The notes beneath the pieces were generated by a model, which worked only from the letters and a program-made list of their open reading frames with translations, was not told the origin of the DNA and made no database searches. This document shows positions 1 to 8,202 of a stretch of DNA of 62,284 bases, piece after piece. The first letter of the stretch is position 1; each line of letters starts with the position of its first letter. The DNA is taken from assembly GCA_050331455.1 (NCBI GenBank), contig JBHJGV010000022.1, forward strand, positions 1 to 62,284, written 5' to 3'. The position numbers and the translations under genes were made by a program. Source of the stretch: CAYUYV01 sp050331455 (GTDB lineage: Bacteria > Pseudomonadota > Alphaproteobacteria > JAJFIK01).

Positions 1-388
1 CGCCCTACCGGGTCGATCCCGACACAGGTGACGGATTGCTGTGGGGCGGATTGTAATCCGCCTCTTGCCTTGCCCGCCGCACACTCCGGCGGTTGTGGTA
101 TGGTTTGTTGGCGGATTATAATCCGCCCTACCGGGTCGATCCCGACACAGGTGACGGATTGCTGTGGGGCGGATTGTAATCCGCCTCTTGCCTTGCCCGC
201 CGCACACTCCGGCGGTTGTGGTATGGTTTGTTGGCGGATTTCAATCCGCCCTACTGGATCGATCTCGGCACAGACGACGGATTGCTGTGGGGCGGATTGT
301 AATCCGCCTCATCCCGTGCCCACCACACACTCCGGCGGTTGTGGTATGGTTTGTTGGCGGATTATAATCCGCCCTACGGTTTCAGGGT
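1..388. repeat. Three 123-bp tandem repeats with 18-bp palindromes
   Basis: The same 123-bp unit recurs starting at positions 1, 124 and 247, and the next copy breaks off after about 7 bases at 370. The first two units are almost identical and the third has diverged more. Each unit carries two dyads of the form GGCGGATTNNAATCCGCC. The version with TA in the centre (around 112-129 and 355-372) is a perfect 18-bp palindrome, and the one at 233-250 has TC. Because 123 is divisible by three, an open reading frame runs through the whole array with a 41-residue repeat; it has no credible protein character and is not called. A related dyad lies far away beside topA (55821-55842), so the palindrome looks like a dispersed element that has been amplified here. 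Confidence 0.9.
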
Positions 389-691
389 GCGGGTGGATTG
401 GAGGAGGGCTTCGATGTGGTCGACGTAATTGACGAGGGCGGAGCGGCCTTCGTCCGTGAGGGTACAGGTGGTGTTGGGGCGGCGGCCGACGAAACTCTTG
501 GTCAGGGTGATATAGCCGGCCTCTTCCAGTTTGCGCAGGTGCACGGAGAGATTGCCGTCGGTCACGGACACGGCGGCCTTCAGGGCGGCGAAATCCGCCT
601 CGTCCACCGAGGCGAGGAACGCCATGATGGCGAGGCGGACCCGGCCATGGATGACATCGTCGATCTGTTTGTGATCGAAGGGCGTGCTCAC
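374..691 (-). CDS. Winged-helix transcriptional regulator (HTH_34/ArsR-like), 105 aa
   Basis: Predicted cytoplasmic DNA-binding regulator made almost entirely of one winged helix-turn-helix domain. The recognition part reads VTDGNLSVHLRKLEEAGYI, typical of small transcription-factor domains in which a helix-turn-helix is followed by a wing (residues about 64-80, with GRRPNTTCTLTDEGR). I chose the GTG at 691 because it overlaps the stop of the upstream membrane-protein gene as GTGA and has a GAGGCGG ribosome site just before it. A membrane protein plus a small wHTH regulator in coupled translation is a common arrangement, and suggests that the regulator controls its own operon. The effector is unknown. 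It is last in a leftward set (SDR, DUF2306-type, membrane protein, regulator), and the 123-bp repeat array follows it directly. Confidence 0.85.
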   Translation of the reverse strand: MSTPFDHKQIDDVIHGRVRLAIMAFLASVDEADFAALKAAVSVTDGNLSVHLRKLEEAGYITLTKSFVGRRPNTTCTLTDEGRSALVNYVDHIEALLQSTRTLKP

Positions 692-1377
692 GGCCGCCTC
701 GCAGTGGAAAATGCCACGGCCGCGGCTTGGTTTTGAGCCCCCCGATTTTGAGCCCGGCGGTTTTGGGCCATCAACACCACCCCCGGCCCGACCAGCAGGG
801 CAAGCCAAGCCACGGCGCCGCACAGCAGCATGGTCCGCGTGCCCGCCACCGCAAAGAGTCCCGCGCCGACCACGAACCAGAGTGCGCCGAGCCCTGTCAG
901 CCACCGCATCCGTCCCAAAAGGCCGGTCACGAGAAAGCACAGCCCCATGATCAAGGCGCCGACGATCATGGTGACATAAAGGGGCACGGCCGGGCTGGCG
1001 GCGGCCCCGAGGGAGAAGATGGTCAGCGCCAGGCCAGCGGAAATGAACACCGTGGAATAGATCCGTGTGACCACCGTCCGCACACCGCTGCGCAACCGCT
1101 CCCGCCGGCCGAGGGCCATGGAGCCCGCCCAGCCGGCAGCGCCCATGACCCCATAGCCCGCGCCGATCCAGCCATAATCCACCGGCCAATAGCGCGCGGC
1201 GATCATGTAATTGGCGAAATAGGCGCCCGCGATCAACACGCCCCACAACACCAGATAGGCGCCCGAAACCACCGCCGTGCGCCGCCCCTGTTCGGCCACC
1301 GCGCGCAGAAAAGCAAGATCCTGCTCGAGACTCGGCGCCTCCTCGGATGGGGCATGGGGCGGCGGGGAAAAGGGCAT
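688..1377 (-). CDS. Multi-pass inner-membrane protein of unknown function
   Basis: 229-residue protein with a short charged N-terminus containing an acidic helix (about residues 11-34), then about six hydrophobic segments (near residues 38-58, 68-88, 108-127, 131-153, 160-176 and 182-203). The tail is rich in Gln, Asn and Ala. No catalytic motif is visible. The ATG at 1377 sits 7 nt after the stop of the DUF2306-type gene, and its own stop overlaps the start of the wHTH regulator, so all three are probably one transcript. The pairing with a small regulator suggests a sensing or stress role, but that is inference. I cannot assign a named family. Confidence 0.8.
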   Translation of the reverse strand: MPFSPPPHAPSEEAPSLEQDLAFLRAVAEQGRRTAVVSGAYLVLWGVLIAGAYFANYMIAARYWPVDYGWIGAGYGVMGAAGWAGSMALGRRERLRSGVRTVVTRIYSTVFISAGLALTIFSLGAAASPAVPLYVTMIVGALIMGLCFLVTGLLGRMRWLTGLGALWFVVGAGLFAVAGTRTMLLCGAVAWLALLVGPGVVLMAQNRRAQNRGAQNQAAAVAFSTARRP

Positions 1378-1384
1378 GGCGTCA

Positions 1385-1939
1385 TTATCCAGTCCGGAGC
1401 GGCGCGTCGGGACCCTCAGTGTAGCGGTTGGCCAGCCAGGGCACCAAACGGCGCATGCTCAAGGCCAGGACAACCCCCGAGACCGCAGTGATGCCTCCGA
1501 TGGCGCCGAACAGAATCCCCTTGTCGGAGGGGTCTTCGAAGGTGATCCGGGTGCCCACCTGGGACAGGCCCGCAGCGAGCAGGCCGAAATAGGCCCAGAT
1601 CATCAGGCGGATGTGGAGCTGCAAATGGCGCGCCTCGCCGGTCAACGCGGCCATGCGGATGGCGTAAAAGCCGGGCAGGATGGCCGTCAGACTGAGCACG
1701 GCAAAGGCATGGAACAGGTTGGGCCCGCCCGTGAAGTCGTAAAGCGTCAGGGCGGTGATGTTCACCGTCAACATGGCCAGCACGAAGCCATAGCCGGCGA
1801 GCCGGTGCGCACCCGTGCCCTTCCGGTTCAGGAAGATCAGGGGGCCGAGCACCAGCGCAATGATCGCTGCCACGAAATGGGCTCCGCCCACCACCGAATG
1901 CACCCAACTCCCCCAGTCCAGCCAATCCGCAAATGTCAT
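1385..1939 (-). CDS. DUF2306-like membrane protein
   Basis: 184-residue integral membrane protein with about five hydrophobic helices. It shows the pattern I associate with DUF2306 proteins: HxxxA in the first helix (VHSVVGGAHFVAAI), a GTGAHRLAGYGFVLAM loop and helix, and a histidine pair near HLQLHIRLM. The conserved histidines suggest heme or metal binding, but the function is unknown. An upstream in-frame extension of 54 residues exists, but it is basic and unlike the family, so the ATG at 1939 was chosen. It lies 116 nt downstream of the SDR gene and 7 nt upstream of the next membrane protein. Confidence 0.75.
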   Translation of the reverse strand: MTFADWLDWGSWVHSVVGGAHFVAAIIALVLGPLIFLNRKGTGAHRLAGYGFVLAMLTVNITALTLYDFTGGPNLFHAFAVLSLTAILPGFYAIRMAALTGEARHLQLHIRLMIWAYFGLLAAGLSQVGTRITFEDPSDKGILFGAIGGITAVSGVVLALSMRRLVPWLANRYTEGPDAPLRTG

Positions 1940-2055
1940 CGGATACCCCACTTGAGCCCGTCGATTAGTTTGTTTTCTAAAGCTAATGGCCCGGCGCTTT
2001 GGGGTCAATCCCAAGAGAGGCGAAAAAGGCGAGGCGGGATGCCGCGACCCGGCGG

Positions 2056-2781
2056 TTACCAGTTTTCTTTGAAGGGGCGGACATCGAGTTCGTGGGTCCA
2101 CGCGCTGCGGTGCTGGGTGTGCAGGTGCCAGAACGCTTCGGCTATTTCATCCGGATTCAGGGTGCCGTCCGCCCCAAGACGGTCGAGATATTCGCCGAAC
2201 CGGCTGCGCACCATGTCGCCGTCGATCACGCCGTCCACAATCACATGGCCCACATGGATCCCCCGGGGGCCGTATTCGCGGGCGAGTGCCTGGGCCAGAT
2301 TGCGCAAGGCCGCCTTGGCGGAGGCGAAATGGGCAAATCTGGCCTTGCCGCGCAGGGAGGCGGATGCACCGGTGAACAGGAGGGAGCCGCCGCCATGGGC
2401 CTCCAGGCGGGGCAGGGCGGCCTTTGCCGTGTGGAAGCCGCCAAGACAGCAGATCCGCCAAAAGGTCTCAAAGGTGTCCGCATCAAGATCGTCGAAGGAG
2501 ATGATGGCGTTGTTACCGGCATTGTAGAGCACGGCGCCGAGCGGCCCCACCGTCTCGGCGTGGGCGAACAGGGCCTCCATGTCGGCCTCCACGGTCACGT
2601 CGGCGGTGCGTGCCTCGGCGGAGCCGGCCGCGTCGCGAATCTCGTCGACGATCCGGTCCAGCTTGTCTTTCGTCCGTCCAGAGACGATCACGTGATGCCC
2701 GCCCCGGGCGAAGCGGCGGGCAAGGGCGGCGCCAAGGCCCCGCGAAGCCCCCACACCCAAAACAACGGCGACTGAAGACAT
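2056..2781 (-). CDS. SDR-family protein with Phe in place of the catalytic Tyr
   Basis: 241-residue Rossmann-fold protein of the short-chain dehydrogenase/reductase superfamily. It has the cofactor loop GVGASRGLG (residues 9-17), NAG (87-89) and Ser140. The active-site Tyr-x3-Lys is Phe152-x3-Lys156 (HFASAK). A classical SDR subgroup, described in conserved-domain records as SDR_c10, is known to carry Phe here and an atypical glycine motif, so this is probably a family trait and not a mutation. The substrate is unknown, and classical proton transfer by Tyr cannot operate. It has a good upstream site (AGGAGAAAG about 6 nt before ATG 2781) and begins the leftward gene set that ends with the wHTH regulator. 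Confidence 0.9.
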   Translation of the reverse strand: MSSVAVVLGVGASRGLGAALARRFARGGHHVIVSGRTKDKLDRIVDEIRDAAGSAEARTADVTVEADMEALFAHAETVGPLGAVLYNAGNNAIISFDDLDADTFETFWRICCLGGFHTAKAALPRLEAHGGGSLLFTGASASLRGKARFAHFASAKAALRNLAQALAREYGPRGIHVGHVIVDGVIDGDMVRSRFGEYLDRLGADGTLNPDEIAEAFWHLHTQHRSAWTHELDVRPFKENW

Positions 2782-3067
2782 GGCTTTCTCCTTTCAATCG
2801 ACTTGGCCCATCGATCCGGTGCTCGGGCAAGCCGCCAGCCTGGAGTGGCCGGCCTTTAGGCGCGCGCGGGCCAAGGCCGCCCCGGCGCTAAAGGGGCCGC
2901 CCTTGACAGTCGCCGGTCCCGGCCATGGTTGTTCTCCCGAAATTTTGCGAGTGTAACGGCCGGGCCCTTGGGTTTGGGCGGCACCCGCGGCCTTGAGTGT
3001 AGGCAGGGTCCGGGGCCGGCGCAAATGACGCGGCCGGGGCAGACGCGGAGGAACAAAGGGAGCGAGA

Positions 3068-4105
3068 ATGGACGCGGTGGAGGCCATCGGCCTGGATCAT
3101 GACAAGACGGACTGGACCCTGCCCACCGACGCCCACGCGTCGGATCTGCGGCCCGCGGCGGATCCGTTGCTGCGCATCCTGTCGACGGGCCGGGTGGGCG
3201 ACATCATTCGCCAGTTCCACCACCATGACGGGGAAGCCAGCAGGCATCAGCGGCGCTTCAAGCGGCTCGGCATGCGGGTGATTTCCGCCACCATCGTTGC
3301 GGTCCTGTGCGGCGGGCTTTTCCTGTTCATCCGCGCGATCGGCCAGGGGCCCTCTTCCGATCTCCTGGCCTGGGCCGCCCTGGTGGTCCAGGGCGCGGCC
3401 GTGGCAGCAGTGGCGGTTTTCACCTTTCAGCTCAAGGAAAGTACGGCCTATGAGGATTGGATGCTGGACCGGGCCGCCGCCGAGGCCGAGCGCATCAATC
3501 TGTTCAAGGTGATCTGCTATCGCCCGCCGGCGGATCTCGCCGCCATTGGCGCAATCGATCCGGCGGGCGAGGGCGGCGCCCAGGGCCCCTCGCTCCTGGC
3601 CCTCCAATTCGAGTATTTCCGGCGCTTCCAGCTTGACGTGCAGATCCGGTATTATATCGAGCGTGCCCAGGAGCATCGACGGGCAGCGGGCCGCTACAAT
3701 CACATGGGGCTCATCCTGATCCTGATCACCGGCCTCATCGCGCTCACCGAACGGCTCAGTTTCAGCGCCGACAGCCTCCCCCTGTCGGAGGCGGCGGCGG
3801 CGGCCCTGCTTGCCCTGGCCGGCCTCACCCTGCCGGTGATCTATCAGGGTCAGGACATGTTAAAGCTGATCAACGGCAACCGGCGCAATGCCCTGCGCTA
3901 CCGGGTGGCGGGTCAGAACCTCATATCCCTGTCTCACAGTGTGGAGGAAATCCGGGACCGGATCGCCGTGCACGACGAAGGGGCCCGCCCCGTGGTGCAG
4001 GGCTTCATCGACCGGGTGCACGACCAGATCATGACCGAGCACCGCCAATGGCAGTTCCTGCCCAAACCATCCTCTCCCAGCGACTTTCTGGAAGTGGACA
4101 CCTGA
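3068..4105 (+). CDS. Four-helix membrane protein, possibly SLATT-like
   Basis: 345 residues with an unusual symmetric layout. A soluble N-terminus (1-70) is followed by a transmembrane pair (about 72-91 and 97-118), a helical cytoplasmic stretch rich in charged and aromatic residues (120-210), a second pair (about 213-230 and 238-262), and a helical C-terminal region (265-345). The order helix-rich region, two transmembrane helices, helix resembles the SLATT and other 2TM/4TM effector-type domains, duplicated. I see no defining motif, so this is a low-confidence analogy. It has no neighbours that look like a nucleotide cyclase, SLOG or toxin partner. The ATG has GGAGGAACAAAGGGAGCGAGA just upstream. 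A perfect 20-bp palindrome lies between it and the convergent gene that follows. Confidence 0.7.
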   Translation: MDAVEAIGLDHDKTDWTLPTDAHASDLRPAADPLLRILSTGRVGDIIRQFHHHDGEASRHQRRFKRLGMRVISATIVAVLCGGLFLFIRAIGQGPSSDLLAWAALVVQGAAVAAVAVFTFQLKESTAYEDWMLDRAAAEAERINLFKVICYRPPADLAAIGAIDPAGEGGAQGPSLLALQFEYFRRFQLDVQIRYYIERAQEHRRAAGRYNHMGLILILITGLIALTERLSFSADSLPLSEAAAAALLALAGLTLPVIYQGQDMLKLINGNRRNALRYRVAGQNLISLSHSVEEIRDRIAVHDEGARPVVQGFIDRVHDQIMTEHRQWQFLPKPSSPSDFLEVDT

Positions 4106-4123
4106 CCGGGATCGGGGACCATG

Positions 4124-4143
4124 GCGGCCCTGATCAGGGCCGC
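4124..4143. terminator. Perfect 20-bp palindrome between convergent genes
   Basis: GCGGCCCTGATCAGGGCCGC reads identically on both strands and lies in the 105-bp gap between two convergent genes ending at 4105 (+) and 4211 (-). It could form a very stable hairpin in either transcript. No T-run follows on either side, so intrinsic termination is uncertain; it may act as a 3' end stabiliser or a protein site. Confidence 0.45.
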
Positions 4144-4210
4144 GGCCCTCACGCCGGGGATTTTGTGGGCATCCATGGCCGTCCGGTCCGGTTTTGACGC
4201 TGTTCCCCAT

Positions 4211-5362
4211 TTATCGCGTGGCCTGGGGCTTGGCCTGGGGCGCGGGCAAGGGGATGCGGACTGTTTTGGGGCGGTAGAGGTCGGTATTTTCGAGAAGTTG
4301 AGTGAAATCGGTGCTGTTGCACGCATAGGTCAGCAGCACCGATGGGCCGTCCCCATCGGTGCGGTCGAACTGGCCGTGGGCCTTGCCCGCGTAACAAAAG
4401 ACGGTGCCCGTCCCCCGGGTCCGGGCATCCGGAATGGTAAAGAGAGGGCGCATGGGACTCCACGGGCCCTCCACCGCCGGGGCCGTGCGATGGACGATCC
4501 GGCTGGAGAAGGGTTCAGGATCCATATGGACCATCAGCAGACGGCGATCATCCGGCAAGCGGTGAAGGCTCAGCTCGCTGGAGGCTTGGTCCACCACCTT
4601 GCGGCCCTTTTCGAGATCGAGGCCGCGTGTCCAGACCTTGGGTCCGGTGAGCGTTTCCAGGGCCGTGCCCGGATCGTCCAGGCGGTCGAAGGGCAGGCGG
4701 GTCAGGATGACCGGATGGCTGCCCGCCTTCTCCAGGCTGGTCGCAAGAATGAGATGGTCCCCACCGGTGACAAGGCCGGATCCCGTCAAGGCGGCGCGCC
4801 GGCCCACGGGATGGATGCGCATGTCCCAGGCATGGGGCGGAGCGGTGGGGTTGCCGATGCGGATCAGATCGGTGCCGGTGATGGCGAAGCCGAACGGATT
4901 GCCGGCTTCGACGGTCTCCACACGCATCATGAACAGGGTCAGGATCCCGTCCCGCAAGAGGCCCTCAAGGGGCCAGTAGCGAACGGCCCCTGGCGCCTGG
5001 CCGGACTGCGCGTCGGCGTCCTCGGGATCGAAAAACGCCCGGTGGGCGGGGCCGCGCTGCTCCCAGTGATAGGTGATGGACCAAGCCCCGCCGGTGCAGC
5101 GGGACAGGGCGATGGAGTTGGAGACGAGGGCCGCGTCCTTGCGGTTTTGCGTATCGGGATCGCCTACGAAACTGTCGCCGAACAGCCAGAGACTGTCCGT
5201 GTCGGACAGGGGAACGGAATAGACACCGTCTCCGCCCAGCCACCCGTCCTTGAGCGGAAAGTCCGGTGTACAAGCGGCCTGGCCGGCACTTGCCGGGGCT
5301 CCAAAGATCTGGGCAAGGGCGACGGTCAGGGCCGCCAGACCGGCCAAAGCGGGAAAAGACAT
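4211..5362 (-). CDS. Secreted beta-propeller protein (DUF4185/DUF5005-like)
   Basis: 383 residues from the ATG at 5362, with a clear Sec signal peptide (hydrophobic core about residues 4-18, Ala-rich cleavage region around 22-27). The mature part begins CTPDFPLKDGWLGGDGVYS and shows repeated WLFGDS, SxxxW and GTxxF patterns typical of five-bladed propellers related to clan GH-J/GH43-like folds and the DUF4185/DUF5005 families. Those families are often described as putative glycoside-binding or glycoside-hydrolysing proteins. No catalytic acid triad can be assigned with confidence. A longer frame upstream (from 5458) is not supported: the signal peptide starts at 5362 and GGGAG lies upstream. 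It is probably periplasmic or extracellular. The DCC protein lies 122 nt upstream on the same strand. Confidence 0.7.
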   Translation of the reverse strand: MSFPALAGLAALTVALAQIFGAPASAGQAACTPDFPLKDGWLGGDGVYSVPLSDTDSLWLFGDSFVGDPDTQNRKDAALVSNSIALSRCTGGAWSITYHWEQRGPAHRAFFDPEDADAQSGQAPGAVRYWPLEGLLRDGILTLFMMRVETVEAGNPFGFAITGTDLIRIGNPTAPPHAWDMRIHPVGRRAALTGSGLVTGGDHLILATSLEKAGSHPVILTRLPFDRLDDPGTALETLTGPKVWTRGLDLEKGRKVVDQASSELSLHRLPDDRRLLMVHMDPEPFSSRIVHRTAPAVEGPWSPMRPLFTIPDARTRGTGTVFCYAGKAHGQFDRTDGDGPSVLLTYACNSTDFTQLLENTDLYRPKTVRIPLPAPQAKPQATR

Positions 5363-5484
5363 GGGCGGGGTCTCCCGAAAAGCGTTCGATACGGGCAATG
5401 CCGGTGTTTTGTGACTCGCCTTTGGGTCACGAAGAGGGCGGGCCGGTCCGGTCCACATGCAGCGTGGTGGTCAGCGCACGCCGG

Positions 5485-5883
5485 TCACTCTTTGCGCTTT
5501 TGACGCCGCTTGTGGAGCCAGAACAGAAACGGCCCGAGCACGCCTTCATAAAGCGCAATGGCAAAGGGCCGGATGGGCGGGAAGCGCGCGAGGTGCCCCA
5601 GCCAGCCGAAGCCGGGCAGCACCAGCCACAGGCGCGCGAAGGCATCGACGCCGGCCAGCAGGGTTTTGTCCGTGTCCACCACATAGAGCCGGCGGGCGGC
5701 CTGGTCCTCGGTCAGCGACCAGGCGTCGAGCAGGCCGGGCTCGCGGGTCAGATCCGCCCAGGTGATGGGCAGGCCCTCGCGATCCGCCAGACGCTGATAA
5801 ACCGCAATCTCACGGCTGCAGATCGGGCAGTCGCCGTTATAGATCACGGTGATGGCGGCATCGTCCGGCGGTGTGGTGGCCAT
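5485..5883 (-). CDS. DCC-family thiol-disulfide oxidoreductase (DUF393)
   Basis: 132-residue protein beginning with the diagnostic YNGDCPIC motif (Cys19-x2-Cys22), which defines the DCC/DUF393 family of predicted thioredoxin-like thiol-disulfide oxidoreductases. A hydrophobic stretch near residues 85-100 and a basic C-terminal tail (RRQKRKE) are usual in this family. The ATG at 5883 is preceded by AGGAG at a good distance; a start 8 codons upstream (5907) is possible. Its partner is unknown. It is probably separate from the propeller gene that follows, since the gap between them is 122 nt. Confidence 0.88.
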   Translation of the reverse strand: MATTPPDDAAITVIYNGDCPICSREIAVYQRLADREGLPITWADLTREPGLLDAWSLTEDQAARRLYVVDTDKTLLAGVDAFARLWLVLPGFGWLGHLARFPPIRPFAIALYEGVLGPFLFWLHKRRQKRKE

Positions 5884-6084
5884 GGTGTCGCTCCTGACAT
5901 CAGACATCCGTGGGAAGAGTCTGGACTGACATACCCGGTGCGCAGGCCCCTGACCCTGTGGGATTTGTTCGCACGGGCCCGCGAATCCGGCCACTGTCGC
6001 ACCGTGAAGTAAAGGGGGTCCGGTCGTCTCCGGATCGGTCCGATGGGCCGGTTGTGGAACGCCTTGCGTATCAGGGTCCGGACA

Positions 6085-7320
6085 ATGGCGGATTTTACAC
6101 CAGAGGAATGGCGTCGGGTCATGGCGACTCTCGACGCCGATGAGGCACGATACGGCCTGCCCGAGCGGCGGCCGGACTCGGTCATCCTGGCCTCGTTCAA
6201 CATTCGCAAGCTCGGCACCGTGGAGAACAAATCCCGCGGGTCCTGGAGCTTTCTGCGCCGCTTCGCCGACCGCTGCGACCTCCTGGCCATCCAGGAGGTC
6301 CAGGACAATCTGGCGGGCCTTCAATATCTGCACGGTCTTCTTGGGTCGGATTACCACATGGTGGTATCCGATGCGACCGGCGGCGTGCCCGGTGTGCGGT
6401 CCATGAAGGAGCGGCTCGCCTTTCTCTATCGCGAGCCCCATGTGCGGCGCACACAAATCGCCTCGGATATCGCCTTCGAGCGCAGTTTCGTCTTCGATCA
6501 GCTCTGGGCCAACCGCCGCGAGGTGCTCTCGGCATTTGTGTCCCATGAGAAGGAGCTTGTGCTGCACCGGGAAAAGCTGGCCGCCCATGAGCGGGGCGAG
6601 CGCCGGTCCAAACCGGACGAGCCGCCCCTGCTGCTGCCCTTTTTCCTGACCTTCATCCGTTCGCCCCATCTGGCGGGCTTCGAGGTGCCGGGTTTCGGGG
6701 ACGCGCTGCCCTATCGCTTCGTCACCGTCAACGCCCATCTTCTCTATGGCGACAAGCACCGCCAGAAAGAGGACCGGGAGCGGGAGTTCCGCTATCTGCT
6801 CCGCTGGCTGATCCTGAGGGCCAAGGAAACCCATCGCGGCTTCCATGAAGACATTCTCCTGCTCGGTGACCTCAATCTTGACTTCGAGGACGACGAGGCC
6901 CGGCGGGCGGAGATCACGGAAGACATCAAGCTAATCAATTCCACCGAACTCGCCCACCGGGACGAGGCGGACGTGAACTTCCCCTTCCTGACGGCCCATC
7001 CCCGCCACGGTCTCATCCGCACCAATGCCCGCAGGGACCAGACCTACGACCAGATCGGCTTATTCATGCACGACCCGCGGCTGCCCCGGGTCCCTGACAA
7101 TGACCGGGCCGGCTCCGTCGACGGATCCTACGACTACGGCATGTTCGATTTCGTCCGCCTGTTCGTGGAGGCCTTTCACGGTCGCGGCGCAACTTTGCAG
7201 GGCCTTGACGACGAAAGCCGGCGGGATCTGTTATCCCGCTTCGAACATGATGTGAGCGATCACATGCCCATCTGGGTGCGCCTGGTGAAGCCCTTTGCGG
7301 GCCAGGGGGGCGCCCTGTGA
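6085..7320 (+). CDS. Endonuclease/exonuclease/phosphatase family protein
   Basis: 411-residue member of the EEP superfamily of metal-dependent phosphohydrolases. It has SFNIRKLG near the N-terminus, followed by LLAIQEVQDN (the metal-binding Glu), VTVNAHLLY with the catalytic His region, LLGDLNLDF (Asp-x-Asn pair) and DHMPIWV with the terminal Asp-His. These are the blocks expected for catalysis on DNA, RNA or phosphoester lipids, so the fold is sure but the substrate is not. An Arg/Lys/Glu-rich insertion around residues 165-195 separates the core blocks. The ATG at 6085 is preferred to one 14 codons earlier because similarity to the family starts there. No signal peptide is seen. Confidence 0.88.
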   Translation: MADFTPEEWRRVMATLDADEARYGLPERRPDSVILASFNIRKLGTVENKSRGSWSFLRRFADRCDLLAIQEVQDNLAGLQYLHGLLGSDYHMVVSDATGGVPGVRSMKERLAFLYREPHVRRTQIASDIAFERSFVFDQLWANRREVLSAFVSHEKELVLHREKLAAHERGERRSKPDEPPLLLPFFLTFIRSPHLAGFEVPGFGDALPYRFVTVNAHLLYGDKHRQKEDREREFRYLLRWLILRAKETHRGFHEDILLLGDLNLDFEDDEARRAEITEDIKLINSTELAHRDEADVNFPFLTAHPRHGLIRTNARRDQTYDQIGLFMHDPRLPRVPDNDRAGSVDGSYDYGMFDFVRLFVEAFHGRGATLQGLDDESRRDLLSRFEHDVSDHMPIWVRLVKPFAGQGGAL

Positions 7321-7517
7321 TCGCTGCGCCGACCGGACCGAAGCTTCTGCACGCCCGATCGGTGCGCCGCTATTACAAGCGGCGGGGCGGGATTTATGTG
7401 CCAAAACGAGTCGTTCTGAGACCGGAGCGTTGGCTGGCGACCGTCCTGGAATGGAAAATCCGTTTGCGGCGGGTTTTGTTCTTGACGCAGACTCTCCTGC
7501 GTGATTCCTTCACACCC

Positions 7518-7859
7518 ATGAGTGCAGTACGCGTAGCGCCAGATCGCTGGATGAACGGGATGATGACCGCCACCGGTCTGGTCTTGACCCTATATTTTGC
7601 GTATCATTGCGTGGCGGGGAACCATGGGTTGTTCGCGCTGCTCGACATGCGTGAGCGCAAGACCGCTTTGGCCGCCGAGCTGGAACTGCTGCGCTCCGAC
7701 CGGGCCCAGTTCGAAGCCCGTGTCGATCTTTTGAACCGGAAGCATCTGGATCCGGATCTTCTGGAAGAACGTGCTCGCTCGACCCTGGGCTATGCGCATC
7801 CTGACGATCTTGTCATCCTGCGCCCTTCCACGCCGCCCGAAAGAGCCCCCGGGCTCTAA
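7518..7859 (+). CDS. ftsB: Cell-division protein FtsB/DivIC-family septum initiator
   Basis: 113-residue bitopic membrane protein with one N-terminal transmembrane helix (about residues 15-33) followed by a coiled coil (LLDMRERKTALAAELELL through LNRKH), then the conserved LLEERARSTLGYAHPDDLVIL ending. FtsB joins FtsL and FtsQ in the divisome and activates septal wall synthesis. In alphaproteobacteria it typically lies just upstream of pdhA, as here. The frame stays open back to a GTG at 7317 that overlaps the stop of the EEP gene and has a G-rich upstream site; that would add 67 basic residues unlike the family, so 7518 was chosen with moderate certainty. Confidence 0.85.
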   Translation: MSAVRVAPDRWMNGMMTATGLVLTLYFAYHCVAGNHGLFALLDMRERKTALAAELELLRSDRAQFEARVDLLNRKHLDPDLLEERARSTLGYAHPDDLVILRPSTPPERAPGL

Positions 7860-8202
7860 CCGCACCGGTCTTTGGCGGACAAGCATGGGGATCTACGCCA
7901 CCTTCACGCCCGTGCCTTTTTTTGCTTCCCGTCCATAACGCCTGCCCGCCTGTCTCCCCGGCCGGCTTCAGCATCTCTCCCCAAGCCGGCGCCGCGCAGG
8001 CTTGCACCGCTCCTTTGCGCAGCCGACATGCCACACGCGACGGACGGGGTGATAAGGCCCTGTTAAGGATCGCCATATAGCCGACTGTTGCCTATACTGA
8101 CAGGATACGGGACACCATTGGCGTGAAGGACCGGGCAGAGTTCAACCAGAGTGGTCCCCGGCCCCCCACCTGTCGACGCACGATGCTGGGAAGGGAATAG
8201 GA
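7860..8202. other. 343-bp gap between ftsB and pdhA, no gene
   Basis: Pyrimidine-rich and without a supportable gene. A TATACT hexamer at 8093-8098 is the best -10 candidate for pdhA transcription, but no convincing -35 stands 16-18 bp upstream of it. The pdhA ribosome site (GGGAATAGGA) lies at its right end. Confidence 0.3.

Noticed and set aside
28..432. 134-residue ORF with a 41-residue repeat
   Set aside because: The ORF is simply a three-fold nucleotide repeat of 123 bp read in frame. It has no initiation site of quality and no protein character.
3068..4105. Abortive-infection or CBASS-type effector based on the 2TM-like layout
   Set aside because: No nucleotidyltransferase, SLOG, TIR or other immunity partner lies beside it. 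The topology alone is insufficient, so the analogy is kept only as a low-confidence note.
5884..6846. Long minus-strand extension of the DCC-family gene to 6846
   Set aside because: The DCC domain starts at 5883 with AGGAG upstream. The extension is antisense to the EEP-family gene and has no similarity of its own.
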